From NCBI GenBank assembly GCA_024758765.1, contig CP101406.1, positions 3,410,001 to 3,474,000 on the forward strand: DNA of 64,000 bases, written 5' to 3'. Every line of letters begins with the position of its first letter. Within the stretch, counting starts at the first letter, position 1. Position numbers and translations under genes: made by a program. Positions 26,851 through 37,150 of the stretch are shown here, in pieces. The DNA is from Mycobacterium sp. SVM_VP21. GTDB lineage: Bacteria > Actinomycetota > Actinomycetes > Mycobacteriales > Mycobacteriaceae. Under the pieces are notes generated by a model. It saw only the letters and a program-made list of their open reading frames with translations. It was not told the DNA's origin and ran no database searches.

Positions 26851-28224
26851 ATGACCACCAATTCATTCGCCGAACTCGGCGTGCCCGCTGAACTTGTCAG
26901 TGTGCTCGCCAATCGCGGTATTGCCGCACCGTTTCCCATTCAGGTCGCAACGTTGCCGGACAGTCTGGCCGGCCGTGATGTGCTGGGCCGGGGCAAGACC
27001 GGCAGCGGAAAGACGCTGGCCTTCTCATTGCCGCTAGTCGTTCGCCTGGCCGGCGAGAAGCGCCACCGGGCCCGGCCGAGTGGCCTGGTGCTGGCGCCCA
27101 CCCGGGAGCTGGCGACCCAGATCACCGCAACCCTGGAGCCGCTGGCGGCCGCGAGCGGCCTGACGGTGACCACCATCTTTGGCGGGGTGTCGCAGAACCG
27201 TCAGGTGGCCGCGCTCAACGCCGGCGTCGATATCGTGGTGGCCTGCCCCGGACGGCTCGAGGATCTGATGAAGCAGCGGCTGATCACGCTGGACGCGGTA
27301 CGCATTGCCGTGCTGGACGAGGCGGATCACATGGCCGACCTGGGCTTCCTGCCCGGCGTGACCCGCATTCTGGCCGCCACCGCCGAAACCGGTCAACGAC
27401 TGCTGTTTTCGGCGACGCTGGACAACGGGGTCGACAAGCTGGTTCGGCGCTTTCTGCGGAATCCGGTGTCGCACTCCGTCGATGAACTCGACGCACCGCC
27501 CCCGGCAATGACTCATCACGTGTTCCACGTCTCCGGCTTGCAGGACAAGAAGGACTTGGTGCAGCTGCTAGCTTCGGGCACCGGCCGGCGAATCCTGTTC
27601 CTGCGCACCAAACATCAGGCCCGGAAACTGGCCCGCCAGCTCACCGAATCCGGAGTTCCGTCGGTCGACCTGCACGGCAACCTGTCGCAGCCTGCCCGTG
27701 AGCGCAATCTCGCGGCATTCGCCGACGGGGATGTCCGGGTTCTGGTGGCCACCGACATCGCGGCCCGCGGCGTGCACGTCGACGAGGTCGAACTGGTGGT
27801 CCACGTGGACCCGCCCGCCGAGCACAAGGCTTACTTGCACCGTTCCGGGCGTACGGCACGCGCCGGCAGCGCCGGGGACGTCGTCACCGTGGTCCTGCCC
27901 GAGCAGCGCCGCGAGACCCAGGTGCTGCTGCGCCGTGCGGGGATCAGCGCCGCCCCGCAACAGGTGGCGGCCGATTCCGCTTCGGTGTTGGAGTTGGTGG
28001 GGGAGGTAGCTCCGTTGCGGGCGCCCGCTCCGGTGGCCCCGAAGGCCGCTCCGCCGGCCCGCGCCAAGAGTTCGCCGGGCCAGACCTCACCGGGTCAGTC
28101 CGGCCGTCCGCGGCGCCGTCGTGGCGGCAGCAGCGGCGCTGCGCAGCCGGCTTCGCAGGCCGACGGCCGGCGTCGGCAGCGGGGCGGTACTGGACAGCGC
28201 CGACAGGGTGGGGTAGCGCGCTAG
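26851..28224 (+). CDS. DEAD-box ATP-dependent RNA helicase (RhlE/CsdA-type)
   Basis: A 457-residue helicase that unwinds structured RNA, often cold-induced. In order: Q-motif region FAELGVPAELVSVL with FPIQ, Walker A GRGKTGSGKT, PTRELA, LDEADHMADLGF (DEAD), SAT, and in domain 2 ATDIAARGVHVD, HRSGRTARAG. The tail from about residue 395 is Pro/Ala then Arg/Gly-rich (RGGTGQRRQGG), an RNA-binding type extension. The open frame extends upstream to 26731, but ATG 26851 is where homology starts. The long leader (about 190 bases after the possible TGCTATAGG promoter) would fit post-transcriptional control. Confidence 0.93.
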   Translation: MTTNSFAELGVPAELVSVLANRGIAAPFPIQVATLPDSLAGRDVLGRGKTGSGKTLAFSLPLVVRLAGEKRHRARPSGLVLAPTRELATQITATLEPLAAASGLTVTTIFGGVSQNRQVAALNAGVDIVVACPGRLEDLMKQRLITLDAVRIAVLDEADHMADLGFLPGVTRILAATAETGQRLLFSATLDNGVDKLVRRFLRNPVSHSVDELDAPPPAMTHHVFHVSGLQDKKDLVQLLASGTGRRILFLRTKHQARKLARQLTESGVPSVDLHGNLSQPARERNLAAFADGDVRVLVATDIAARGVHVDEVELVVHVDPPAEHKAYLHRSGRTARAGSAGDVVTVVLPEQRRETQVLLRRAGISAAPQQVAADSASVLELVGEVAPLRAPAPVAPKAAPPARAKSSPGQTSPGQSGRPRRRRGGSSGAAQPASQADGRRRQRGGTGQRRQGGVAR

Positions 28225-28305
28225 CGCCGGTACCCACCGCTGCGTCGCCCAACCATCCGGTTGGTCTATTCTCGTCGGAAAGATCCGTCGACCGGAGGTC
28301 AGGCA

Positions 28306-29466
28306 ATGAGTGCCGCAGTCAAGTACCAGCGAACCCTGTTCGATCCCGAACACGAGCTTTTCCGGGAGTCGTTCCGGGCCTTCCTGGATCGCCACGCCGC
28401 GCCCTACCAGGAGGAGTGGGAGAAGGCCAAGATCGTCGACCGCTCGGTGTGGCTCGAAGCCGGCAAACAGGGCTTCTTGGGCATGGCGGTGCCCGAGGAG
28501 TACGGCGGTGGCGGCAACCCGGACTTCCGCTACAACACGATCATCACCGAGGAAGTCACCGCGGGCCGCTACAGCGGGTTGGGCTTCAGCCTGCACAACG
28601 ACGTCTGCGCGCCCTACCTGCTGGAACTGTGCAATGAGGAGCAGAAGCAGCGCTGGTTGCCGAAGTTCTGCACCGGTGAGCTGATCACCGCGATCGCGAT
28701 GACCGAGCCGGGCACTGGCAGCGACCTGCAGGGCATTAAGACCCGCGCGGTCAAGCAGGGCGACCACTACGTGCTCAACGGCTCCAAGACGTTCATCACC
28801 AACGGCATCCACTCCGATCTGGTGATCGTCGTTGCTCAGACCGACCCCGAGAAGGGCGCGCAGGGCTTCTCCCTGCTGGTCGTGGAGCGCGGGATGGAGG
28901 GTTTCGAGCGCGGTCGTCACCTGGACAAGATCGGTTTGGACGCCCAGGACACCGCCGAGCTGTCCTTCACCGACGTACACGTGCCGGTGGAGAATCTGCT
29001 TGGTGAGGAGGGCATGGGGTTCATCTACCTGATGCAGAACCTGCCGCAGGAGCGGATCTCGATCGCGATCATGGCCGCCGGCGCCATGGAGGCGGTGCTG
29101 GACCAGACGATCCAGTACACCAAGGAGCGCAAGGCGTTCGGCAAGCCGATCGGCAGCTTCCAGAACAGCCGTTTCTTACTGGCCGAGCTGGCCACCGAGG
29201 CCACCGTGGTGCGGATGATGGTCGACGAGTTTGTGAAGCTGCACCTGGACAAGAAGCTGACCGTCGAGCAGGCCGCGATGGCCAAGTGGTATTCCACCGA
29301 GAAGCAGGTGCACCTGATCGACCGCTGCCTGCAGCTGCACGGTGGATACGGCTACATGCGCGAATACCCGGTCGCGCGGGCTTATCTGGATGCCCGCGTT
29401 CAGACCATTTACGGCGGGACGACCGAGATCATGAAAGAGATCATCGGCCGCAGCCTCGGCGTCTAG
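28306..29466 (+). CDS. fadE20: Acyl-CoA dehydrogenase FadE20
   Basis: A 386-residue flavin enzyme that introduces a trans-2 double bond into acyl-CoA. It shows the N-terminal domain with VPEEYGGGG, the FAD-binding IAMTEPGTGSDLQGIKT, QNSRFLLAELATEA and the C-terminal catalytic-loop segment IYGGTTEIMKEIIGRSLGV with the base Glu. GGAGGT precedes ATG 28306. Gene order (helicase aside) hflX-fadE20 is that of M. tuberculosis Rv2725c-Rv2724c. A clear hairpin terminator follows. Confidence 0.95.
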   Translation: MSAAVKYQRTLFDPEHELFRESFRAFLDRHAAPYQEEWEKAKIVDRSVWLEAGKQGFLGMAVPEEYGGGGNPDFRYNTIITEEVTAGRYSGLGFSLHNDVCAPYLLELCNEEQKQRWLPKFCTGELITAIAMTEPGTGSDLQGIKTRAVKQGDHYVLNGSKTFITNGIHSDLVIVVAQTDPEKGAQGFSLLVVERGMEGFERGRHLDKIGLDAQDTAELSFTDVHVPVENLLGEEGMGFIYLMQNLPQERISIAIMAAGAMEAVLDQTIQYTKERKAFGKPIGSFQNSRFLLAELATEATVVRMMVDEFVKLHLDKKLTVEQAAMAKWYSTEKQVHLIDRCLQLHGGYGYMREYPVARAYLDARVQTIYGGTTEIMKEIIGRSLGV

Positions 29467-29510
29467 CTGAAGCAATCGGCAACGATTTGGCGCCCCGATC
29501 GGGCGCTGCA

Positions 29511-29542
29511 AGGGGCGCTACCTGCATGTTTGGTAGCGCCCC
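29511..29542 (+). terminator. Hairpin terminator after fadE20
   Basis: An AGGGGCGCTACC stem pairs with GGTAGCGCCCCT around a short loop, 45 bases after the fadE20 stop. The rest of the 238-base gap to the LGFP gene shows no coding sequence. Confidence 0.8.
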
Positions 29543-29704
29543 TCGTTCCGTTCAGGGCAGCGGCCTTTGCATCATTTCAGCATCGGGTGGGTATCTGTTT
29601 CCGCAATATCGATGACTTGGCTTCGAAACTCGGGCCGATTGCGGGAAAGTCTATGCCGGAAACATTTGCGTCGATAATGTCGATAAAGATGCCTGGGAGG
29701 GCTG

Positions 29705-31714
29705 GTGACTAGTCGGAAAGATCGGTTCGGCAAGACGGCGGTGCGCATGGCGCTCGGCCTGGCGGCGACGGTCACCGTGCTCTTGTCGGTGCAGACCGCT
29801 GCGGCGACGCCCGACGGCGATGCCCACGACGCCATCACGGCGGCATGGCAGGCGGCCGGCGGCGACGGGTCGCCGCTGGGTGCACCCAAGGGGGACGTGC
29901 ACCCGGCCGGTGTCGGATTCGCCCAGGACTTCGCGGGCGGCACCATCTTCTTCACCCCGGAGACCGGCGCCAAGGCGCTTTACGGGGCGATCCTGGACAA
30001 GTACGAGGCATTGGGCGGTGCGGCCGACAACGACCTCGGCTTCCCCAGCAGCGACGAGGTGCCCGGGCTGGTTCCCGACAGCCGGGTGGCCATCCTGTCC
30101 GGACCCGACAACCCGGTGATCTTCTGGACGCCCGAGCACGGCGCTCACGTGGTGCGCGGACCCATCAATGCCGGCTGGGACAAGCTGGGCAGCTCCACCG
30201 GAGCGCTCGGGGTCCCGGTCGAGGACGAGAGCTACGACGGTGCTGTCGTCACCCAGAAGTTCAGCGCCGGGACGCTGTCCTTTGACAGTGCGACCAGGAC
30301 GTTCACCACGGTTCCGCCGGAGCTGGCGGCGCAGCTGGCTGATGTGCAGGCCCAGGTCGACCCGACCGCGGCCATCGATCAGGCCTGGCGCAGCGCTGGC
30401 GGGCCCGCCGGCGCACTTGGGGCCAAGCAGGGCGACCAGTACGCGATAGGCGACAACGGCGGCGTGGGTCAGGACTTCGCCCACGGCAAGGTCTATTTCA
30501 GCCCGGTCACCGGAGCTAACGCGGTCCTAGGCGACGTGCTGGCCAAGTACGAGTCGCTGGGCGGCCCGGCCGGCAGCGACCTCGGCTTCCCGATCACGGG
30601 CACGGCTGACGGAGCGATCCCGGGCAGCAAGTTCAATTCGTTCGCCGCCGACGACGAGCCGGTGATCTTCTTCAGCCCCGACAACGGCGCCTTCGTGGTG
30701 CGAGGGGCGATGAAGTCGGCCTGGGACAAGCTCGACGGAGCTTCCGGAAAGCTGGGCGCCCCGGTGGGTGACCAGACCGTCGAAGGCGACGTGGTGTCGC
30801 AGAAGTTCACCGGCGGATCGATCGCCTGGAATCAGGCGAACAACACGTACAGCACCGAACCGGCGGAGCTGGCACAAGGCCTGTCGGGCCTGCAGATTCC
30901 CGGCACGAACCTGCCCGACGGCAGCAAGTCGACCTCGACCGGCGTGGCCAAGGAGACGCACTGGAACTGGATGTGGGTGCTGATCCCGGTGGTGGTGCTG
31001 GCAGTGCTGGGCGCCCTGGCCGGGGCCGCGATGTGGTGGCAGCGGCGTCGGCCGGCCGCTGTGCTGCCGGGTTCACCGGTTGCAGTGCCGGCCCCGGTCG
31101 CCGACGACTACGACGACGATGACGAGCAGTGGGCCCACCACGACCGGCGCGAAGACCACCGCGAAGATCACCGCGAGAACGAGGGCACCGTCCGGCTGCC
31201 GAGTCGCTACGGCGCCTCCGCATCGCCGTACGCGTCCGAGCCTGAACTGCCCGTCTCATCGATTCCGGATGCGCCGTGGCTGCACTACGGCGAGCACGAG
31301 AGCGAGGCGGAGGTCGACGACGATGACGACACCGACACCGCCCCCACCCGGGTGGTGACCGAAGAAGACTTCGGCACCGGTCGGCATGCCGTGGGGCACG
31401 GCGGTACCGGGGCGGACCCACGCGGGTTCGGCGCTGTCGCCGAACCCCGCAGGTTCGGCGGTGGCACGGACACTCGCACCTTCGGAGGTGGTGGCGAACC
31501 GCGCAACTTCGGCATCGACGAATCGGTGCACCCGGTGATGCACCTGCCGCTGGACGACCCATACCAGCAGCCGAACGGCTACCCGATCAAGGCGAACATC
31601 GGCTCGGGGCTCTACTACACCCCGCAGAACGCCCTATATGACGACACCCTCGCCGAGATCTGGTTCGCCACCGAGGATGCGGCGCGGCTCAACGGCTTCA
31701 CCAGGGCCGGCTGA
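29705..31714 (+). CDS. LGFP-repeat envelope protein with C-terminal SUNSET domain
   Basis: A 669-residue exported membrane protein starting at GTG 29705. A signal peptide ends near residue 37 (QTAAATPD). The outer part holds two tandem blocks of LGFP repeats ([21 protein letters not shown], then [21 protein letters not shown]), which in related proteins bind arabinogalactan-type cell-wall polysaccharide. A transmembrane helix follows (about residues 425-445, [19 protein letters not shown]), then a long acidic cytoplasmic tail ([18 protein letters not shown]) and a C-terminal SUNSET-like motif [16 protein letters not shown]. It probably ties the inner membrane to the cell wall. SUNSET assignment is from memory of the motif. 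Confidence 0.85.
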   Translation: MTSRKDRFGKTAVRMALGLAATVTVLLSVQTAAATPDGDAHDAITAAWQAAGGDGSPLGAPKGDVHPAGVGFAQDFAGGTIFFTPETGAKALYGAILDKYEALGGAADNDLGFPSSDEVPGLVPDSRVAILSGPDNPVIFWTPEHGAHVVRGPINAGWDKLGSSTGALGVPVEDESYDGAVVTQKFSAGTLSFDSATRTFTTVPPELAAQLADVQAQVDPTAAIDQAWRSAGGPAGALGAKQGDQYAIGDNGGVGQDFAHGKVYFSPVTGANAVLGDVLAKYESLGGPAGSDLGFPITGTADGAIPGSKFNSFAADDEPVIFFSPDNGAFVVRGAMKSAWDKLDGASGKLGAPVGDQTVEGDVVSQKFTGGSIAWNQANNTYSTEPAELAQGLSGLQIPGTNLPDGSKSTSTGVAKETHWNWMWVLIPVVVLAVLGALAGAAMWWQRRRPAAVLPGSPVAVPAPVADDYDDDDEQWAHHDRREDHREDHRENEGTVRLPSRYGASASPYASEPELPVSSIPDAPWLHYGEHESEAEVDDDDDTDTAPTRVVTEEDFGTGRHAVGHGGTGADPRGFGAVAEPRRFGGGTDTRTFGGGGEPRNFGIDESVHPVMHLPLDDPYQQPNGYPIKANIGSGLYYTPQNALYDDTLAEIWFATEDAARLNGFTRAG

Positions 31715-32039
31715 TCACCGCGGCGGCAGCGGCAGGTCGCGTTCGCGTTGCGGGCGCGGGCCGAAGAGGCGCCGCTGCGCCGCGGTAATCGGGACCTGGT
31801 AGCACCACAGCTCTTTGCGTAGTGCGTAGTGCGTAGTCGCGTTCGGCGGCCCACTTGCGTCGCAGAAATGCTTCGATCTCCGCGTGCCCGGTGAGGAATT
31901 CGCCCCGGTTGCGCCACGCCGAGTCCTCGGTGTAGGCCAGCACCACACGTGCGGGATCTCGGGTATTCCAGGCGTCCTCCGCGGCTGACACCTTGTGTCG
32001 CGCCGACTCCGCATCGAACGGTGGGCACGGCGCGAACAT
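31715..32039 (-). pseudogene. Frameshifted NTF2-like (DUF1348) gene
   Basis: The start [20 protein letters not shown], then EDAWNTRDP and [10 protein letters not shown] match the N-terminal half of the DUF1348/NTF2-like family. The expected next residues KELWCY are present, but in another frame. Between them the 7-base unit TACGCAC occurs one time more than the reading frame allows (coding strand; plus-strand region about 31825-31845), so the frame shifts. After KELWCY the sequence also departs from the family and ends at TGA 31715-31717. The gene is thus interrupted and shortened. It abuts lexA (3 bases between) and the LGFP gene. Confidence 0.72.
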
Positions 32040-32041
32040 GA

Positions 32042-32728
32042 TCAGACCTTGCGGATGACGGTCACGACCTTGCCCAGCACCACCGCATCGTTGCCGGGTA
32101 TGGGATCGAAAATGGGGTTGTGCGGCATCAGCCAGACCTGACCGCCGGTGCGTTTGAACGTCTTGACGGTCGCCTCGCCATCGATCATTGCGGCCACGAT
32201 GTCGCCGTTGTCGGCGACGTTCTGCTGGCGCACCACAACCCAGTCGCCGTCGCAGATCGCGGCGTCCACCATCGATTCGCCGACCACCTTGAGCAAGAAC
32301 AGTTCACCGTCACCGACCAGCTCGCGGGGGAGCGGGAAGACATCCTCGACGGCTTCCTCGGCCAGGATCGGCCCGCCGGCCGCGATCCGGCCCAGAACCG
32401 GAATGAAAGCGGGCTCGGGCAGCGCATCCGAACCGGCGAACTCGGTGCGCTGCACGGCCTCGACGGCGCCGGCCATGTCGTCCTGGCCACGGACGTCGAC
32501 CGCGCGGGGACGGTTGGGGTCACGGCGCAGATAGCCCTTGCGTTCGAGCGTGCGCAGCTGGTGAGCAACCGAGGAGGTCGAGGTCAGTCCGACGGCGTCG
32601 CCGATCTCGCGGATGCTCGGCGGGTAACCCCGCTCGTTCACCGAAGCGCGGATGACGTTCAGGATCGTGCGCTGCCGGGCGGTCAGCGCTGAGTCCGGAC
32701 CCGCTGGGTTACTGCTGCTGTCACTCAT
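32042..32728 (-). CDS. lexA: SOS repressor LexA
   Basis: LexA represses SOS genes and self-cleaves when it meets RecA filaments. The 228-residue protein has the N-terminal winged helix-turn-helix ([23 protein letters not shown]), the Ala117-Gly118 cleavage bond in RIAAGGP, nucleophile Ser152 in GESM and Lys189 in ATVKTF. ATG 32728 begins MSDSSSN; upstream in-frame Met at 32764 is less likely. An SOS box is located 33 bases upstream, so it regulates itself. It is divergent from chiZ. Confidence 0.96.
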   Translation of the reverse strand: MSDSSSNPAGPDSALTARQRTILNVIRASVNERGYPPSIREIGDAVGLTSTSSVAHQLRTLERKGYLRRDPNRPRAVDVRGQDDMAGAVEAVQRTEFAGSDALPEPAFIPVLGRIAAGGPILAEEAVEDVFPLPRELVGDGELFLLKVVGESMVDAAICDGDWVVVRQQNVADNGDIVAAMIDGEATVKTFKRTGGQVWLMPHNPIFDPIPGNDAVVLGKVVTVIRKV

Positions 32729-32760
32729 GGGGGCAAATCTAGTCGCATAGCTGCGGTTAA

Positions 32761-32776
32761 TCAAACATGTGTTCGA
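32761..32776 (-). promoter_or_regulatory. SOS box for lexA
   Basis: TCAAACATGTGTTCGA on the plus strand (TCGAAC-ACAT-GTTTGA on the lexA coding strand) differs from the consensus TCGAAC-N4-GTTCGA by one base. From memory it equals the M. tuberculosis lexA box. Confidence 0.87.
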
Positions 32777-32866
32777 GGTGTGTCGCGCGGGCGTTCGAAA
32801 GTGTCGACGACTTGTCGGACCCGTTCGCTAATATTTTCGACAACATTTCGATCACATGTTCGGATG

Positions 32867-32905
32867 TCGAACGTACGATCGATTAGTATTCGAACAGTCG
32901 AGCGA
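32867..32905 (+). promoter_or_regulatory. Two SOS-box-like sequences upstream of chiZ
   Basis: TCGAAC-GTAC-GATCGA (32867-32882) has one mismatch and TCGAAC-AGTC-GAGCGA (32890-32905) has two mismatches to the LexA consensus. They lie 60 and 37 bases before the chiZ start, so SOS control of chiZ is expected, perhaps with cooperative binding. Confidence 0.7.
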
Positions 32906-32941
32906 ACAGGGTCGCCGGCGCCGAGTGAGGGAGAACCGCAC

Positions 32942-33442
32942 ATGATGCTCATCGACACGATCGCCCCGACGTTCGCGCCGGCCCGCGCCGAGCGGGGCCA
33001 GGTGCATCGCGGTCCGCGGACCTCGGGTCGCGCCTACCCGATCCGCACTCAGCCGGCACGGCTGGTCCGGCAGCGGCCGGGCGGGGCCGCGCTACGGCAC
33101 CGTGGTTCCGGGGTACTGATGTCCCGTGCGCCGCACCGGCCGCAGACCGTCAAGGCCATCACCCCGGCGACCACCGTCGTGCTGGCTCTGGTCGCCGCCG
33201 GGATCACTGTGTGGCTCGGGCTGATCGCCCAGTTCGGCGCGGCAGCAGCCGGCAGTACCTCCGCGGTGCCAGACCAGCTCGGCGTGGTGCGTGTCCAGAG
33301 TGGGGAGAGCCTGGCGCACCTGGCGGCCCGCGTCGCACCGGACGCGCCGGCCGGACAGGTCATCGAGCGCATTCGCGAGCTCAACAGCCTGGAGTCGGTG
33401 GCCCTGGTCGCCGGCCAGACGCTGATCGCGCCGCTGGGCTGA
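32942..33442 (+). CDS. chiZ: SOS-induced LysM cell-wall protein ChiZ (Rv2719c-like)
   Basis: A 166-residue membrane protein with a basic cytoplasmic N-terminus, one transmembrane helix (about residues 73-95, [20 protein letters not shown]) and a C-terminal LysM domain ([28 protein letters not shown]...[12 protein letters not shown]). M. tuberculosis Rv2719c (ChiZ) is SOS-induced, binds or hydrolyses cell wall and interferes with division. The M-M start at 32942/32945 follows GAGGGAGAA. It is divergent from lexA, sharing an intergenic region full of LexA sites. Confidence 0.85.
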   Translation: MMLIDTIAPTFAPARAERGQVHRGPRTSGRAYPIRTQPARLVRQRPGGAALRHRGSGVLMSRAPHRPQTVKAITPATTVVLALVAAGITVWLGLIAQFGAAAAGSTSAVPDQLGVVRVQSGESLAHLAARVAPDAPAGQVIERIRELNSLESVALVAGQTLIAPLG

Positions 33443-33587
33443 GGTCGCCGTGTCGGTTCGGCCGCCGGTTGCGGCCACTGCGCGGCGCCGCCGGAAGCCC
33501 GCGCAGGTACGCTCGCAGTTGTCCCAATGGCCCACGGTGCCCCAGCTGTCTGAGGGCGCGGGTTTCCGGCACGGCGAAGGAGCGGCA

Positions 33588-34052
33588 ATGCACTGCCCGT
33601 TTTGTCGCCATCCAGACTCCCGGGTGGTGGATTCCCGCGAAGCCGACGAAGGCCAGGCTATTCGGCGCCGACGGTCCTGTCCGGAATGCGGCCGCCGTTT
33701 CTCCACGGTGGAAACCGCAGTGCTGGCCGTGGTCAAACGCAGTGGCGTCACCGAGCCGTTCAGCCGGGAGAAGGTCATGCGCGGCGTGCGCCGAGCTTGT
33801 CAGGGCCGCCAGGTCGATGACGATGCGCTGAATCTGCTGGCTCAGCAGGTGGAAGACGCTGTGAGAGCGGCAGGTTCGCCGGAGATTCCCAGCCACGAGG
33901 TGGGGCTGGCGATCCTGGGTCCACTGCGCGAACTCGACGAAGTGGCCTATCTGCGATTCGCCTCGGTGTACCGGTCCTTCTCCTCGGCCGCCGACTTCGA
34001 GCGGGAGATCGAGGCCCTGCGCGAACACCGCGAGATGCCTAGCACAAGTTGA
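33588..34052 (+). CDS. nrdR: Transcriptional repressor NrdR
   Basis: NrdR represses ribonucleotide reductase genes in response to dATP/ATP. The 154-residue protein has the N-terminal zinc ribbon [17 protein letters not shown] with CPECGRRF (CxxC pairs), then the ATP-cone ([20 protein letters not shown]). Start ATG 33588 is set by the conserved MHCPFC. Located after chiZ, as in M. tuberculosis Rv2719c-Rv2718c. Confidence 0.97.
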   Translation: MHCPFCRHPDSRVVDSREADEGQAIRRRRSCPECGRRFSTVETAVLAVVKRSGVTEPFSREKVMRGVRRACQGRQVDDDALNLLAQQVEDAVRAAGSPEIPSHEVGLAILGPLRELDEVAYLRFASVYRSFSSAADFEREIEALREHREMPSTS

Positions 34053-34087
34053 GCCGTGCCGGCGCCACCGCGCACTACGCTGGCGGC

Positions 34088-34573
34088 ATGGCACCCGAGT
34101 TGCATCCGAACCTTGTGGAGCTAGCCCCGCTGTTGGGCACCTGGTCAGGCCGGGGATCCGGGGTGTATCCCACGATCGCGTCATTCGACTACCTCGAAGA
34201 GGTGGTGTTCTCACACGTCGGCAAACCGTTCCTGGTCTACGGGCAGAAGACCAAGTCGCCCGCCGAGGGCCTGCCGCTGCATGCCGAAGCCGGCTACCTG
34301 CGGGTGCCGCAACCCGGTCAGATCGAGTGGGTGCTGGCGCACCCCAGCGGCATCACCGAGATCGAGGTAGGCAGCTACACGGTCACCGCCGACGGCGTGG
34401 AACTGCAGATGTCCGCACCCACGATCGGGTTGGCGCCGACGGCCAAAGAAGTGACCGTCCTGAGCCGCCACTATCGCCTCGACGGCGATGAGTTGTCCTA
34501 CACGCTGGACATGGGCGCAGTCGGCCAGCCCGCGCAGAACCATCTCACCGCCACGCTTCGTCGAACCGGGTAG
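34088..34573 (+). CDS. Nitrobindin-like heme-binding beta-barrel protein (Rv2717c-like)
   Basis: A 161-residue small beta barrel. The conserved GTWSGRGSGVYPTI strand-turn near the N-terminus and the ligand His in LSRHYRLDGDELSY match nitrobindins (formerly DUF1794), which hold ferric heme and convert peroxynitrite or bind NO. The longer frame from 34049 is not needed; ATG 34088 gives the length of Rv2717c. It lies 36 bases after nrdR. Cytoplasmic by eye. Confidence 0.88.
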   Translation: MAPELHPNLVELAPLLGTWSGRGSGVYPTIASFDYLEEVVFSHVGKPFLVYGQKTKSPAEGLPLHAEAGYLRVPQPGQIEWVLAHPSGITEIEVGSYTVTADGVELQMSAPTIGLAPTAKEVTVLSRHYRLDGDELSYTLDMGAVGQPAQNHLTATLRRTG

Positions 34574-34581
34574 CCCGGACC

Positions 34582-35559
34582 TCAGTCGTCGCCGTCGATG
34601 TTCTTCTTCGCCTCCTGCGCCAGGAAACGCTCGAACTCGGCACCGAGCTCGTCGGCGCTGGGCAGCTCCTCGTCGCGGGACAGCAGTGAGCGATTCTCCT
34701 GGGCGGTGAGGAATGCGTCGTACTGGCGTTCCAGGGCCGTCACCACTTGGGCCACTTCAGCGCTTGCTTCGACCTGCTGGTCGATCTTGGCCCGGATCTC
34801 GGCCGCGGAGTCGCGGAGGTCGCTCAGCGGCAGCTCCAGCGCGCCGGTCTGGGCGGCTTGCTTGAGCAGCGCTTCGGCGGCTTCGGGGTAGTCGGTCTGG
34901 GCCACGTAGTGCGGCACATGCACCGTGAAGCCGACGACCTCATGGCCGTGCTGAGCCATCCGGTACTCCAGCAGGTTGGACGCACTGCCGGGAACCTGAA
35001 CCTCGGTGATCCACGGGGTGAATTCGCTGATCAGGTCGCGATTGTTGGAATGTGCGGTCAGTGTCACTGGCCGGGTGTGGGGGACGGCCATCGGGATGGT
35101 GCCCAAGCCGATGGTTCGGCGCACCCCGAGCTGCTCGGCCAACAGTCGCACCGCGGTGATGAACCGCTCCCACTTCAGGTCGGGCTCCATGCCGGCCAAC
35201 AGCAGAAACGGGGTGCCCGCACTGTCCCGCAACGCGTGCAGGCTCAGCTCGGGTTCGGTGTAGTGGGTGAAGTGGTCGGACTTGAACGTCATCAGCGGCC
35301 GCCGCGAGCGGTAGTCGAGCAGGTCATCGATCGCGAACGACGCCACCAACTCACTGTCCAGGTTGCTCTTGAGGTGCTTGGCTGCCAGCCGGATTGCGTG
35401 GCCCGCGTCCGAGAAGCCCTCCAAGGCGTGGATCAGGACCGGTCCCTCGCCGTCCGCCGACATCAGCTGTGGCGCCGGCACCTCCAGCTCGTACATGCCG
35501 CTCTGCTCGACCTGATAGTGCCGGTCCCGGTCGGGACCGTTATCCGGGTAGTCGGCCAT
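34582..35559 (-). CDS. PAC2-family protein (Rv2714-like)
   Basis: A 325-residue protein of the PAC2 (proteasome-assembly-chaperone 2-like) fold. It contains LMSADGEGPVLIHALEGFSDAGHAIRLA in outline, LLAGMEPDLKWERF and VGFTVHVPHYVAQTDYPEAA. The C-terminal third is a charged helix (LERQYDAFLTAQENRSLL) ending EAKKNIDGDD. Start ATG 35559 (MADYPDN) is chosen over the upstream frame that reaches 35673. The role in mycobacteria is not settled. It is convergent with the nitrobindin gene, 8 bases apart. Confidence 0.88.
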   Translation of the reverse strand: MADYPDNGPDRDRHYQVEQSGMYELEVPAPQLMSADGEGPVLIHALEGFSDAGHAIRLAAKHLKSNLDSELVASFAIDDLLDYRSRRPLMTFKSDHFTHYTEPELSLHALRDSAGTPFLLLAGMEPDLKWERFITAVRLLAEQLGVRRTIGLGTIPMAVPHTRPVTLTAHSNNRDLISEFTPWITEVQVPGSASNLLEYRMAQHGHEVVGFTVHVPHYVAQTDYPEAAEALLKQAAQTGALELPLSDLRDSAAEIRAKIDQQVEASAEVAQVVTALERQYDAFLTAQENRSLLSRDEELPSADELGAEFERFLAQEAKKNIDGDD

Positions 35560-35734
35560 CGCCTTCGCCTCCTTGTTGTGCAGATCGCAATGGATCGCAC
35601 CGTCCATTTTCCCCCACCGGGGGCCGCACGCCGAAAACGGTGCGCGCATGTGCTGCACAACGTACGGGAGCACCGTCGGAATTCCGCGGCGCCGTGGGCG
35701 TTCGCTGAGCGAGGAAAAGGTTTCCGGCGGCGCC

Positions 35735-37150
35735 TCAACTGCGGAATTGCTGCAGGGCCCGCATTTTATTCATCACGTCCAGTGCGGCGTTCTTGTATGC
35801 CTCGGAGAACGTCGGGTAGTTGAAGACGGCGTCCACCAGGTATTCCACCGTGCCGCCGCAGCCCATGACGGCCTGGCCGATGTGCACCATCTCGGTCGCG
35901 TTGGTCCCGAAGATGTGCACGCCGAGCAGTTTCAGATCGGTCGTGGACACCAGCAGCTTGAGCATCCCGTAGGAGTCCCCGGCGATCTGGCCGCGAGCCA
36001 GCTCGCGATACCGGGCCACGCCCACCTCGTAGGGGATCGCGCTGCGGGTCAGTTCCAATTCGGTCGCCCCCACATAGGAGACCTCCGGGATCGAGTAGAT
36101 CCCTATCGGCTGCAGGTCGGTGATCCCATCGGTCGGCTCGCCGAACGCGTGGTAGGCGGCCAGTCGGCCCTGTTCCATCGACGTCGCCGCCAGGGCCGGG
36201 AAACCGATCACATCACCGACGGCATAGATGTGCTTGATCGAGGTCTGAAACATATCGTCGACGACGATGCGGCCCCGCTCGTCGGTGGCCAGGCCGGCGT
36301 TGGCCAAGTCGAGGTGGGCGGTATGGCCTTGGCGGCCGGCCGAGTACATCACCGTCTCGGCGGGGATCTGCTTGCCGCTGGCCAACGTGGTGACAGTGCC
36401 GCTGGAGCTGACGTCGACGGCGGTCACCTCTTCGCCGAACCGGAAGGTGACGGCCAGGTCGCGCAGGTGAAAACGCAGGGCTTCGACAACCTCCGGGTCG
36501 CAGAACTCCAGCATCGAGTCTCGTTTCTCCACCACCGTCACCCGGGTGCCCAGCGCGGCGAACATCGAGGCGTACTCGATGCCGATCACACCGGCGCCGA
36601 CGACCACCATCGAGGCCGGGATGAATCGCAGGTCGAGGATCCCGTCGGAGTCCAGCACCCTTTCCTCGTCGAACGTGACGCCGGCGGGGCGGACCGGCTT
36701 GGTTCCGGTGGCGATCACGATGTAATCGCCTGTGATCGTGGTCTTTTCGGTGCCGCCATGGCCGTCGACCACGATCGTGTGCGGGTCGATGAACCGGCCG
36801 TGTCCCAGGATCAGGTCGACGCGATTGCGCATCAACTGGTTGCGCACCACCTCGGTTTCCTTGCCGATCACATGCTGGGTGCGGGCCAACAGATCCGCGG
36901 GCGTGATCTTGTCCTTGACCCGGTAGCTGGCGCCGTAGAGGTCGCGCTGGTTCATCCCGGTCAGGTAGAGCACCGCCTCGCGCAGCGTCTTGGACGGTAT
37001 GGTGCCGGTGTTCACGCAGACCCCGCCGATCATCCGGCCGCGTTCGACCACCGCGACCGACTTGCCGAGTTTGGCCGAGGCGATGGCGGCCTTCTGCCCT
37101 CCTGGACCTGAACCGATCACGATGATGTCGTACTCGCGCTTCGCATCCAT
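35735..37150 (-). CDS. sthA: Soluble pyridine nucleotide transhydrogenase SthA
   Basis: A 471-residue FAD enzyme that passes hydride between NADPH and NAD+. The N-terminal FAD site is [12 protein letters not shown]. The active-site region reads [18 protein letters not shown], keeping only one of the two redox cysteines of lipoamide dehydrogenases, which is the mark of SthA. A second dinucleotide site [15 protein letters not shown] and the FAD motif IYAVGDVIG follow, then the dimerisation domain. The start is ATG 37150 (MDAKREYD). Neighbours are as in M. tuberculosis Rv2713. Confidence 0.94.
   Translation of the reverse strand: MDAKREYDIIVIGSGPGGQKAAIASAKLGKSVAVVERGRMIGGVCVNTGTIPSKTLREAVLYLTGMNQRDLYGASYRVKDKITPADLLARTQHVIGKETEVVRNQLMRNRVDLILGHGRFIDPHTIVVDGHGGTEKTTITGDYIVIATGTKPVRPAGVTFDEERVLDSDGILDLRFIPASMVVVGAGVIGIEYASMFAALGTRVTVVEKRDSMLEFCDPEVVEALRFHLRDLAVTFRFGEEVTAVDVSSSGTVTTLASGKQIPAETVMYSAGRQGHTAHLDLANAGLATDERGRIVVDDMFQTSIKHIYAVGDVIGFPALAATSMEQGRLAAYHAFGEPTDGITDLQPIGIYSIPEVSYVGATELELTRSAIPYEVGVARYRELARGQIAGDSYGMLKLLVSTTDLKLLGVHIFGTNATEMVHIGQAVMGCGGTVEYLVDAVFNYPTFSEAYKNAALDVMNKMRALQQFRS

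Noticed and set aside
35573..37111. Plus-strand frame of 512 codons opposite sthA
   Set aside because: Antisense shadow of sthA; the composition is that of a shadow and no motif is seen.
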